Positions 52,060 to 58,971 of a DNA stretch of 58,971 bases are shown in pieces. Each line of letters starts with the position of its first letter. Positions within the stretch are counted from its first letter, which is position 1. Source of the stretch: an uncultured Bacteroidales bacterium (GTDB taxonomy: Bacteria > Bacteroidota > Bacteroidia > Bacteroidales > UBA932); NCBI GenBank assembly GCA_900318565.1, contig ONLD01000005.1:1-58971 (forward strand). The letters run 5' to 3'. The notes beneath the pieces are model-generated. The model saw only the letters and a list, made by a program, of their open reading frames with translations, was not told the DNA's origin and searched no databases. Made by a program: the position numbers and the translations under genes.

Positions 52060-54993
52060 CTACCTGCGTCCTCCAGGACCGCCGGGTCCGCGTCCGCCGG
52101 GACCGCGTCCGCCGGGACCGCGCATCTTCTCACGGTCGAAGTTGCCGAAGCGCCAAGTAAGGGACAGGATGATATAGCGTCCCAGGGTATTGTTGTACAC
52201 TTCTGAGTGGTAGTTGGAATTGTCCGACACGCTGAGGTTCTTTGCCTGACCGAGGATGTCGTAGCCCTTCAGCGCAAGCGTCGCCTTCTTCTTGAAGAGG
52301 AGCTTCTGGATTTCAGCGTTGAAAATGTACTCAGGCTGGTAGTTCAGGCTGCTGGCGTAGCCGTTGTACCAGTTGTAGTTGAACTCGGACTTGAGCGTGA
52401 TGCCGGGCGCGTCCCACGTCCAGTTCACCGTGGCCCGTATCTGATTGTTGAATGTCAGGGTATTGTCCGCCGTCTGGGCGATGGTGTACCAGGATTTGTT
52501 GATGCGGGTACGGGCGCTCGTCGAGATTTCCAGGGCGTCGGTACGGTAGGTCACCCTCAGGCGCTCCGTGGCGCTGAGAGTCCTGGTGACATTCTCTTCG
52601 AAGCTGAAGTCTCCCCTGCCGTAGGCCGCCAGGAAAGCGTCATAGTCCATATCGCCGGTGGCGGGATCGTAGTAGCTGCCGATGGCGCTTGTCACGCTCT
52701 CGCCGCCCACGAAGGAAGCGCTCTTGCTGTAGTTGATGCGTCCCATCTCGCCGATGGTGAAATTGGACTTGCCCAGGGGTATGTTGGCAAAGAGGTTGAG
52801 GCCGAAGTTGAAGGACGAAGGTCCGTTGAAAGGCATAGAGTAGCGGGCGCCGTTGGGGCCGTACCAGATTGCGCTGGTGATGGGGTCCTGCACATAGCTT
52901 CCGTTGAAACGGGCATTGACCGAAGTGAAGGTCTTGCGGTTGTTGAGACGGAAGTCGCCGTTGAAGTTATGGCTGAAGTACGGGGCCAGCGAAGGATTAC
53001 CGAAGCTGATGTTCAGAGGGTCGGTATTGTCCGGCACGGGGAGCAGCTGGGAGACCGAAGGCTGGTTGGACCAGCCGCGGTAGAACACGCGCATATTGGA
53101 ATTCTCGCCCATCTCCCACCACATCATCGCCGTAGGGGCGTAACGCCAGCGGGTGTCGTCGTAAGTCTGGGTCTTGCCGGCGCGCACGGTCTTGTTGAGA
53201 GTAGTCGTAGGCTGGGCTGAGAAACCGACCTGGGCGCGGAATTTCTCCAGCTGATACAGCACGTTGGCGCCGATGTCGTGGCGCTTGTTGTCGTTGGAGA
53301 TGCTGTTGGAATAATACTCATCCAGCAGGCCGCCGTTGGTATTGTCGTAAGTGTTTTTCTGGGATTCGGTGAGGGACCAGCTGTAGCCGTAGTTGGCTTC
53401 AACGTAGAAATTGCCGCCCACGGGCTCAGTGTAAGTCACGCGCCCGAAGAGGGAGTAGGAATGACTCTCCTGCTCTATGCGCTGGTCGGTGACCTGCTTG
53501 GTGCCCCAGTTGTCTTCGGAGATGTAATCCGAAAAGACGTTGGACTGGTTGAAAGAGCCGAGCTCATTGTTGGAGAAACTGTATCTTCCCATCACGGTGA
53601 GGGTCCTGCCGGGCTTTCCGAGCCTCTGGCGCAGGAGGGCGAAACCGCTGGTGCTGAAATTCTTGTTGGAGCCGAAGTTACGCGAATCGCCCTGGTTGAT
53701 GTGTTCAATGGCCGAGTCGCGGTCATAATCGGTCAGGTAGCTGTTGACCTGGTCGAAAGCGCCGCCTCCGAAATTTACCTGGGGCTGGAAGAGGATGGAT
53801 GTGTTGTCCGAGAACTTGTGGTCCAGACGCATACCGAAACGATGTCCCCAGGTCTGGGTGTCATTGGTGCCGTCGGAGTTGTAAATCTGGTTGTAATCAG
53901 ACAGATAGGTAGTCCTTGAGCTCTGCTCTTCCACATATTTTGAGGTATTGCTGTAGAGGTAGTTGCCTCCAAGGTCCATACGGTTGTCGAAGAGGGTCCA
54001 GGCGCCGTTGGCTCCGCCCATCCAGGAAGTGGTGATGCCGTTGTCGTTCCAGTTGCCGCCGCGGCCGCCGCCCATTCCGCCGCCACCGCCACGCATTCCG
54101 CCCATCATTGAGCCGGCGAGGTCGTTGAATCCGCGGTTGTTGGTGTTGTTGCCGTTGGCGATGAAGGAGATCTGGGTCTTGTCGGTGAACTTGCCCACGA
54201 AAGCGGCTCCCTGATAGCGCCAGTCGCCTTCGATGTTGGTGGAAGGCAGGTCGTGACCGCCTCCTGCCATCACGTTGCCGAAGGTGCCCTTCATCATTCC
54301 GGGCTTGATGGAAAGGTCGATGATAGTCTCTTCCTCGCCGTCGTCGATTCCGGTGAATTCAGCCTGGTCGGACTTCTTGTCCACCACCTTGAGCTTGTTG
54401 ATGATCTTGGCGGGAATGTTCTTGGAGGCAAGCTGGGGGTCATCGAGGAAGAAGGTCTTGCCGTCGATGGTTATCTTCTTGATTGTCTGTCCGTTGTGGG
54501 TAATGGAGCCATCTTCCGACACTTCGATTCCGGGGAGTTTCTTCAGCAGGTCTTCGAGCACGTCGTTCTCCGTGGTCTTGAAGGAGGAGGCGTTGTACTC
54601 GATGGTGTCTTTCTTGATGATGATAGGGTTGCCGGCGGCCGACACGGAAGCCGCGTCGAGCTGCTGGGTATCGACTTTCATACGGATTTCACCGAGGTCC
54701 TTCACATCGGGCACCTTTATCTGCTTCTCGTAGGGAAGGTAGCCGAGCAACTCGGCTTTAAAGGTATATGAACCGGCACGCACTCCGCTGATTTCGACTT
54801 TTCCGTCGGCTTCGCTGAGCACGTATTTGGATGGTTTCTTGGCCCCGTCTAGGGTGAGCGAGACGGTGGCAAAGCCCACGGGCTCACCGTTGGATTCATC
54901 GATCAGGACCGCTGAGACGCGGTTTTGGGCAAAGAGGCTCGTACCCAGGAGCAAGGCTCCGGCAAGGCAAACTATTCTGGTCAACAATTTCAT
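52060..54993 (-). CDS. outer-membrane beta-barrel protein with carboxypeptidase-like domain and Gly/Arg tail
   Basis: Protein of 977 residues. Signal peptide (to about residue 22), carboxypeptidase-regulatory-like domain (VSAVLIDESNGEPVGFATVSLTL), a plug-like region (IIIKKDTIEYNASSFKTTENDVLEDLLKKLPGIEVSEDGSITHNGQTIKKITIDGKTFF) and a large barrel. This is the OMP_b-brl_3 group of TonB-dependent-receptor-like proteins, which has no SusD partner. Two glycine-rich stretches stand out: GGMRGGGGGMGGGRGG near residue 300, and a C-terminal tail of GPGGR units after the last strand (WRFGNFDREKMRGPGG). The tail means the barrel does not end in an aromatic residue as usual. Substrate unknown. Confidence 0.85.
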   Translation of the reverse strand: MKLLTRIVCLAGALLLGTSLFAQNRVSAVLIDESNGEPVGFATVSLTLDGAKKPSKYVLSEADGKVEISGVRAGSYTFKAELLGYLPYEKQIKVPDVKDLGEIRMKVDTQQLDAASVSAAGNPIIIKKDTIEYNASSFKTTENDVLEDLLKKLPGIEVSEDGSITHNGQTIKKITIDGKTFFLDDPQLASKNIPAKIINKLKVVDKKSDQAEFTGIDDGEEETIIDLSIKPGMMKGTFGNVMAGGGHDLPSTNIEGDWRYQGAAFVGKFTDKTQISFIANGNNTNNRGFNDLAGSMMGGMRGGGGGMGGGRGGNWNDNGITTSWMGGANGAWTLFDNRMDLGGNYLYSNTSKYVEEQSSRTTYLSDYNQIYNSDGTNDTQTWGHRFGMRLDHKFSDNTSILFQPQVNFGGGAFDQVNSYLTDYDRDSAIEHINQGDSRNFGSNKNFSTSGFALLRQRLGKPGRTLTVMGRYSFSNNELGSFNQSNVFSDYISEDNWGTKQVTDQRIEQESHSYSLFGRVTYTEPVGGNFYVEANYGYSWSLTESQKNTYDNTNGGLLDEYYSNSISNDNKRHDIGANVLYQLEKFRAQVGFSAQPTTTLNKTVRAGKTQTYDDTRWRYAPTAMMWWEMGENSNMRVFYRGWSNQPSVSQLLPVPDNTDPLNISFGNPSLAPYFSHNFNGDFRLNNRKTFTSVNARFNGSYVQDPITSAIWYGPNGARYSMPFNGPSSFNFGLNLFANIPLGKSNFTIGEMGRINYSKSASFVGGESVTSAIGSYYDPATGDMDYDAFLAAYGRGDFSFEENVTRTLSATERLRVTYRTDALEISTSARTRINKSWYTIAQTADNTLTFNNQIRATVNWTWDAPGITLKSEFNYNWYNGYASSLNYQPEYIFNAEIQKLLFKKKATLALKGYDILGQAKNLSVSDNSNYHSEVYNNTLGRYIILSLTWRFGNFDREKMRGPGGRGPGGRGPGGPGGRR
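52070..52122. repeat. short tandem repeat encoding the Gly/Arg tail
   Basis: Two perfect copies of a 15-base unit (CGTCCGCCGGGACCG at 52091-52105 and 52106-52120) with degenerate copies before them. They encode the GPGGR units of the barrel protein and could change number by slippage in whole codons. Confidence 0.7.
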
Positions 54994-55051
54994 AACTTTC
55001 CTTTAGACGCAAATTGTTTTCCAAAGTTTAAAGCAGATTATTACTTTAGCG

Positions 55052-55606
55052 CTACTTAATTCGGTCGGGATTGGCGGCGATGAACTTCTCCCAGGAGCCG
55101 CCGCCTCCCTTCCCTGCCAGCGGACTAGTCTGCTCGTAATAGTGGCACATTGCAATAGCAAGGGCGTCCGTCGCATCCAGATGCCCCGGATCGATGCTGA
55201 TGCCGAGAGTCTTCTCCACCATCAGGGCCACCTGCTCCTTAGATGCGGCACCGTTGCCGCAGATTGCCTGCTTCGCCTTCCTCGGCGCGTACTCATAGAC
55301 CGCCGCGCCGTGGGCGACCGCCGCGCTGATAGCAGCGCCCTGGGCCCGTCCAAGCTTGAAAATCACCTGCGCGTTGCGCCCGTAGAAAGGCGACTCTATT
55401 GCCAGGTCTGAAGGATTATGAAGCGCACAGAGAGCATCCACCTTGTCGTAGATTATGCCGAGCTTTCCGTAACTGCTATCCACACGGCGAAGGTCCAGCA
55501 CCCCCATATCGACGAACTGGGGCTTGCCCCCCAACACACGGACAATCCCGAAACCAAGCAGGTTGGTTCCGGGATCGATTCCGAGTATGGTACAATCTTT
55601 AATCAA
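55052..55606 (-). CDS. ruvC: Holliday junction endonuclease RuvC
   Basis: Resolvase of 184 residues acting with RuvAB. The RNase H-like catalytic acids are seen: Asp in TILGIDPGTNLLGFGIV, Glu in DLAIESPFYGRN, and the Asp pair in GHLDATDALAIAMCHYY. The start appears to be TTG at 55606, overlapping serS by eight bases; I see no ATG or GTG in frame that keeps the first strand. Initiation probably depends on coupling to serS. No ruvA or ruvB is adjacent. Confidence 0.95.
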   Translation of the reverse strand: MIKDCTILGIDPGTNLLGFGIVRVLGGKPQFVDMGVLDLRRVDSSYGKLGIIYDKVDALCALHNPSDLAIESPFYGRNAQVIFKLGRAQGAAISAAVAHGAAVYEYAPRKAKQAICGNGAASKEQVALMVEKTLGISIDPGHLDATDALAIAMCHYYEQTSPLAGKGGGGSWEKFIAANPDRIK

Positions 55607-56870
55607 TCTTGTCGAACCCGGTGTACGGGCGGAGGATTTCGGGAATCACGATTCCGTCCGGGGTCTGGTTGTCCTCAAGGAGGGCGGCGACCACGCGCGG
55701 AAGGGCAAGCGAACTGCCGTTGAGGGTGTGGGCAAGCTGAGTCTTGCCTTCATCGTCACGATAGCGGCAGTGCAGGCGGTTGGCCTGGTAGGTCTCGAAG
55801 TTGGAGACGCTGCTGATTTCGAGCCAGCGGCCCTGGGCGGCGCTCCAGAGCTCGAAGTCGTATGTAATTGCGGAGGTGAAGGACAAATCCCCGCCGCAGA
55901 GGCGCAGAATCCTGTACTTCAGGCCGAGCTTGTTTACCAGGCTCTCCACGTGGGCGACCATCTCTTCAAGAGCCTTGTAACTGTCTTCCGGCTTTTCGAT
56001 GCGCACAATCTCCACCTTGTCGAACTGGTGCAGGCGGTTAAGGCCCCTGACGTCCTTGCCGTAGCTGCCGGCCTCCCTGCGGAAGCAAGGAGTATAGGCG
56101 GTAAGCTTCTGGGGAATCTGGTCTGCGGACAGGATTACGTCGCGGAAGATGTTGGTCACAGGCACCTCGGCGGTCGGAACCATATAGAAATCATCCACTT
56201 CGGCGTGGTACATCTGGCCTTCCTTGTCGGGCAGCTGGCCTGTACCGAAGCCGGAATCACGGTTGACCATCACGGGCGGCTCGACTTCCTTGTAGCCGGC
56301 TGCGGTGTTGCAGTCCAGGAAGAAGTTGATCAGAGCCCTCTGCAGCTTGGCTCCCTTGCCCTTATAGACGGGGAAACCGGCGCCGGTGATTTTCACTCCG
56401 AGGTCGAAATCTATGATATCGTATTTCTTTGCGAGCTCCCAGTGGGGCAGGGCTCCTTCGGGAAGATTCACCTCGGGGCCGCCCATCTTGACCACCTCAT
56501 TGTCCTCGGCACCCTTGCCGGGCTTCACGAGAGAGCAAGGAGTATTGGGCATAAGGACAAGTGACTTCTCCATTTCGGCGGCAGCCTCGTCCATCTTGGC
56601 GAGCAGTTCCCCCGAACGGGCTTTAAGGGCTGCCACTGCGGCCTTGGCCTTCTCGGCCTCGTCCTTGAGCCCCTGCTTCATCAGCGCGCCGATTTCGGCG
56701 GCCTTCTGCTTCTGCTCAGCGAGCAGGGCGTCGGACTCCCTCTGGAAGTTTCTGCGGGCCCTGTCCAGTTCAAGCACCTTGTCCACAAGTGCCTGCGCGT
56801 CGAAATTCTTGATTTTCAATTTCTCGACAACCGCCTGGGGGTCGTCGCGAAGCATCTTAAGCGTCAACAT
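55599..56870 (-). CDS. serS: seryl-tRNA synthetase
   Basis: Class II synthetase of 423 residues. The N-terminal coiled-coil arm (about residues 30-105: LELDRARRNFQRESDALLAEQKQKAAEIGALMKQG) binds the long arm of tRNA-Ser; the catalytic domain shows motif 2 FRREAGSYGKDVRGLNRLHQFDKVE and motif 3 NGSSLALPRVVAALLEDNQTPDG. Length is standard. It is separated from rpmA by a terminator and starts an operon with ruvC. Confidence 0.98.
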   Translation of the reverse strand: MLTLKMLRDDPQAVVEKLKIKNFDAQALVDKVLELDRARRNFQRESDALLAEQKQKAAEIGALMKQGLKDEAEKAKAAVAALKARSGELLAKMDEAAAEMEKSLVLMPNTPCSLVKPGKGAEDNEVVKMGGPEVNLPEGALPHWELAKKYDIIDFDLGVKITGAGFPVYKGKGAKLQRALINFFLDCNTAAGYKEVEPPVMVNRDSGFGTGQLPDKEGQMYHAEVDDFYMVPTAEVPVTNIFRDVILSADQIPQKLTAYTPCFRREAGSYGKDVRGLNRLHQFDKVEIVRIEKPEDSYKALEEMVAHVESLVNKLGLKYRILRLCGGDLSFTSAITYDFELWSAAQGRWLEISSVSNFETYQANRLHCRYRDDEGKTQLAHTLNGSSLALPRVVAALLEDNQTPDGIVIPEILRPYTGFDKID

Positions 56871-56886
56871 AAAACTATTGTAATTT

Positions 56887-56927
56887 AAAAAAAATGACCT
56901 GCAACCCCGATCCCGAAGTGCAAGTCA
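56887..56927 (-). terminator. rho-independent terminator after the rplU-rpmA operon
   Basis: On the minus strand TGACTTGCA (56927-56919) pairs with TGCAGGTCA (56903-56895) with one G-U, followed by eight T (56894-56887). It lies between the rpmA stop and the serS start. Confidence 0.88.
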
Positions 56928-56951
56928 CTGATTCACATTCAACCTTCGAGA

Positions 56952-57215
56952 TTAGTTCTCAAAAGGCACCACTGACACGTAGGACTTGTCTGTCTTGCGG
57001 CAGCGGGCAAATTTTACTGTGCCGTCGATCAGCGCATAAAGAGTGTGGTCCTTGCCCATACCGACGTTGGTGGAAGGATTGTGGACCGTACCCCTCTGGC
57101 GGACGATAATGTTGCCGGCCTTCACGACCTCGCCGCCGAATTTCTTGAGACCAAGGCGTTTGCTTTGACTCTCACGACCGTTCTTTGAACTGGATTGACC
57201 TTTCTTGTGTGCCAT
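56952..57215 (-). CDS. rpmA: 50S ribosomal protein L27
   Basis: Protein of 87 residues with the invariant start [22 protein letters not shown], the [17 protein letters not shown] core and [15 protein letters not shown]. The N-terminal tail reaches the peptidyl-transferase centre. There is no N-terminal extension of the kind removed by Prp in Firmicutes. It starts five bases after rplU, as in the usual L21-L27 operon. Confidence 0.98.
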   Translation of the reverse strand: MAHKKGQSSSKNGRESQSKRLGLKKFGGEVVKAGNIIVRQRGTVHNPSTNVGMGKDHTLYALIDGTVKFARCRKTDKSYVSVVPFEN

Positions 57216-57220
57216 AATTC

Positions 57221-57532
57221 TTAAGCGATTTCGTTGATTTTAATCTTGGTAAGTTTCTGACGATGGCCGTTGAGCTTCTGGAAGCCCTTGCGGCGGATCT
57301 TCTTGAACACGAGGACCTTGTCGGCCTTCGCCTCGTCATCGATAACGGTAGCCTTCACAACGGCTCCCTCAACATACGGAGTACCGACCTTCACAGCCTC
57401 ACCGTCGGCGACGAGAAGCACTTTGCCGAACTCCACATCAGCACCTTTGGCGTCGGCGAGCCTCTGCACAAAGATTTCGTTGCCAGCCTCTACTTTAAAC
57501 TGCTGGCCTGCAATGTCAACGATTGCGTACAT
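57221..57532 (-). CDS. rplU: 50S ribosomal protein L21
   Basis: Protein of 103 residues binding 23S r[27 protein letters not shown] at the N-terminus and [28 protein letters not shown] at the C-terminus are family hallmarks. I start at the ATG at 57532; one codon further up is a TTG. It leads the L21-L27 operon and has an 80-base leader that may be structured. Confidence 0.97.
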   Translation of the reverse strand: MYAIVDIAGQQFKVEAGNEIFVQRLADAKGADVEFGKVLLVADGEAVKVGTPYVEGAVVKATVIDDEAKADKVLVFKKIRRKGFQKLNGHRQKLTKIKINEIA

Positions 57533-57622
57533 CAAACAAATTTTTTAATGTTTGGGCCTGGGGCGGCTGCCCTGCGGCAGCTCTTGGCGAGCCCTTCGGT
57601 CATAAAATGGACGGCAAAGATA
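57533..57622 (-). promoter_or_regulatory. promoter and leader of the L21-L27 operon
   Basis: The -7 box TATCTTTG is at 57622-57615 on the minus strand. The transcript would carry about 75 bases before the rplU start, GC-rich in its middle, with a stem GCTGCC-GCAG-GGCAGC and an AT-rich end just before the ATG. Most genes in this window have far shorter leaders, so this one may control L21 synthesis; I do not recognise a described leader family. Confidence 0.5.
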
Positions 57623-57651
57623 ATGAATATTATCAGATTATCAAAATTTTT

Positions 57652-58809
57652 TCATTCCCCGCGCACTTCGAAGTAATACTTCGTGACCCAGTATTCGAAG
57701 AGCGGATCCAGGATGTGCGGCACGTCCTCCTCGTCGAAAGTGACTATCTCCTTCTTGCAGAGCGCATCCTTGAGCCTGCGCACGTTGGCCGACGAATTGA
57801 GGCTGTATTTATGGATGACTTCCGAACTGCTGAATTTGGTATGCCCGTCCACTATGGCGCGCAGCAGGCACACCTGGAAAGTCGTAAGGTCGGACATAAT
57901 GGCCTTGAAGCGGGGCTCGTGCAGCGCCAGCAGGTCAGAGAGCGCCTCCATCAGCACCGGTTCCATAATGTAGCCCTTGGAAAGGGAATCGCAGATAGCC
58001 GCGAAACAGTTGATATAGTAGATGTTGTTGTGGAACAGCTCGCACACGCCCAGCATCAGCGAACGGTCCACCACCTTGCCGCTCGAGAGGAAGCCCTTGT
58101 TGACGGAATCGGCGATGTCCTTGGCGTCGATGGGACCAAGCTCCAGGCGCTCGACCTGGCGGTGGAACAACCTGCGGTGCTCGAAAATGTCTTTCATCGC
58201 ATTGACCTGCGAGCCGTAAAGCACATAGCAGGCGGCCGCCTTGTCCTCCTGGCTGCGGGTCTGGAAGGTCTCTTGGAGCAGTTTGCATATATGCTCCCCG
58301 TCTTCCGTGAGATCGACGCACTGGAAATCGTCTATACACACGAAAAGCTTCTTCCCGTCCTTGCGGGCAAGATTGTAGGGCAGCCGGAATATGGTCCGGA
58401 TATCCCCTTCGTCTATGTCCCAGTTGAGCGAAAGCACGCGCCCCGTGGCCTGATAGACCTGTTCGTCGAACACGAAATGCGTCAGGGCAAGATTCTCAGC
58501 CACCAGACGCACATAATCCTGGGTCGTGGTGCCGTATATTTTAAGTATGTCGGAGCCCAGGCGCATACAGAAATCGGCGACAGTACGCACATTGCGAAGC
58601 GTCACGCCGGCGATGCGGAACTGCCCGATAGCCATCTTCATATCGAAGAATACCTGCTGCAGAAGCGAGTCCTTGCCGGCCTTCGGGGGCTCGTACATAA
58701 CCACGTTCTCCCCTTCCTTCAGCAGATTGGCAAGGATGGAGACCTCGGTCTTCCGGCCCACGAAGTAACGCCCGGTCACAGGCTTATTGTAGATAAAAGG
58801 AGCATCCAT
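57652..58809 (-). CDS. AAA-type ATPase with atypical P-loop
   Basis: Protein of 385 residues resembling the archaeal-type/STAND-like ATPase group. Start: FIYNKPVTGRYFVGRKTEVSILANLL, the usual lead-in to the P-loop, which here reads YEPPKAGKDSLLQQ (Gly45-Lys46-Asp47) where Thr or Ser normally follows Lys. A Walker B-like segment KLFVCIDDFQCVD is present. The C-terminal 130 residues contain a probable winged helix (GHTKFSSSEVIHKYSLNSSANVRRLKDALCKKEIVTFDEEDVPHILDPLFEYWV). Relatives in Bacteroidetes are single-copy genes of unknown function. ATP use needs testing. It lies between rplU and a group II intron end. Confidence 0.8.
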   Translation of the reverse strand: MDAPFIYNKPVTGRYFVGRKTEVSILANLLKEGENVVMYEPPKAGKDSLLQQVFFDMKMAIGQFRIAGVTLRNVRTVADFCMRLGSDILKIYGTTTQDYVRLVAENLALTHFVFDEQVYQATGRVLSLNWDIDEGDIRTIFRLPYNLARKDGKKLFVCIDDFQCVDLTEDGEHICKLLQETFQTRSQEDKAAACYVLYGSQVNAMKDIFEHRRLFHRQVERLELGPIDAKDIADSVNKGFLSSGKVVDRSLMLGVCELFHNNIYYINCFAAICDSLSKGYIMEPVLMEALSDLLALHEPRFKAIMSDLTTFQVCLLRAIVDGHTKFSSSEVIHKYSLNSSANVRRLKDALCKKEIVTFDEEDVPHILDPLFEYWVTKYYFEVRGE

Positions 58810-58872
58810 AACAAAAATGTTTCACAAAGATGCACTTTTTTTCTCAAACCGCAATCATTCTTGCCCGATAAT

Positions 58873-58971
58873 TAATCGAGTAGGAGGAAAACAAAGGATT
58901 CTCGAAGTTTCCTCCTACTTCCTTTGTTTTCCGACCTCTCACACCACCGTACGTGCCGTTCGGCATACGGC
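58873..58971 (-). mobile_element. 3' end of a group II intron (domains V and VI), cut by the window edge
   Basis: Read on the minus strand the last bases form a domain V hairpin: GCCGTA, a TGCC stem with loop GAAC, GGCA, the two-base bulge CG, then TACGGT. The A of the catalytic AGC triad would lie just outside the window. TGTGAGAGG follows, then a domain VI-like stem with perfect 13-base arms (58886-58898 and 58920-58932). The 3' splice site is probably close to 58873, after CTACTCGAT. The intron body and any reverse transcriptase lie beyond the right edge. The insertion is upstream of, not within, the ATPase gene. Confidence 0.75.

Noticed and set aside
51936..52133. A 65-codon minus-strand frame containing HRFFASLRMT.
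   Set aside because: The peptide comes from the dispersed 26-bp repeat and overlaps the Gly/Arg tail of the barrel gene; not a real protein.

Overview
The window reads as chromosomal DNA of a GC-rich (roughly 57% by eye) gut- or rumen-type Bacteroidales. The evidence is two SusC/SusD outer-membrane uptake loci, a FecI/FecR sigma/anti-sigma pair driving one of them, BACON-domain lipoproteins, a Cys-type sulfatase, TAnnTTTG -7 promoter boxes and the near absence of Shine-Dalgarno-like sequences. An uncultured family-level lineage is possible, but the sequence alone does not settle it. No tRNA, rRNA or CRISPR array was seen. The right edge runs into the 3' end (domains V and VI) of a group II intron.

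Layout. 1-4.9 kb: housekeeping genes (tyrS, rbfA, a LolC/E permease, a PMI-like protein, DJ-1, an S4 protein). 4.9-6.6 kb: an AbiE type IV toxin-antitoxin pair whose promoter lies inside a perfect 12-bp inverted repeat. 6.6-8.5 kb: zinc peptidase, ung, coaD. 8.5-11.6 kb: an ECF sigma operon with a single-chain inner-membrane-to-outer-membrane partner and a serpin. 11.7-21.5 kb: thioredoxin-like protein, ribbon-helix-helix protein, lon, HU, a 29-residue basic protein, rng, rluA-type synthase, PASTA protein, LysE exporter, lnt. 21.6-32.3 kb: SusC/SusD/lipoprotein/sulfatase locus facing nagB and a NagB-PIG-L fusion. 32.3-35.3 kb: mannitol PTS permease and mannitol-1-phosphate dehydrogenase. 35.3-37.4 kb: esterase and glycosyltransferase. 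37.4-52.0 kb (minus strand): FecI, FecR, STN-SusC, SusD, BACON lipoprotein, GDPD, beta-helix lipoprotein, then after a terminator an Ig-propeller lipoprotein, a GlpT-type transporter, HPr and Enzyme I. 52.0-58.8 kb: an outer-membrane barrel with a Gly/Arg tail, ruvC, serS, rpmA, rplU and an AAA-type ATPase.

How they work together. The sulfatase locus plus NagB fits uptake and breakdown of sulfated amino-sugar glycans. The second Sus-type locus joins sigma-factor signalling to a surface glycerophosphodiesterase and an organophosphate antiporter, which suggests scavenging of glycerophosphodiesters. MtlA, MtlD, HPr and Enzyme I within 7 kb make a complete mannitol PTS, which is uncommon in this phylum.

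The most striking signal is not a gene: reading every line by eye, including across line breaks, I found no CATG tetranucleotide in the whole window, although roughly 200 would be expected from composition. A second recurring pattern is -7 promoter boxes placed 6-8 bases before the start codon of eight genes, which predicts almost leaderless mRNAs.
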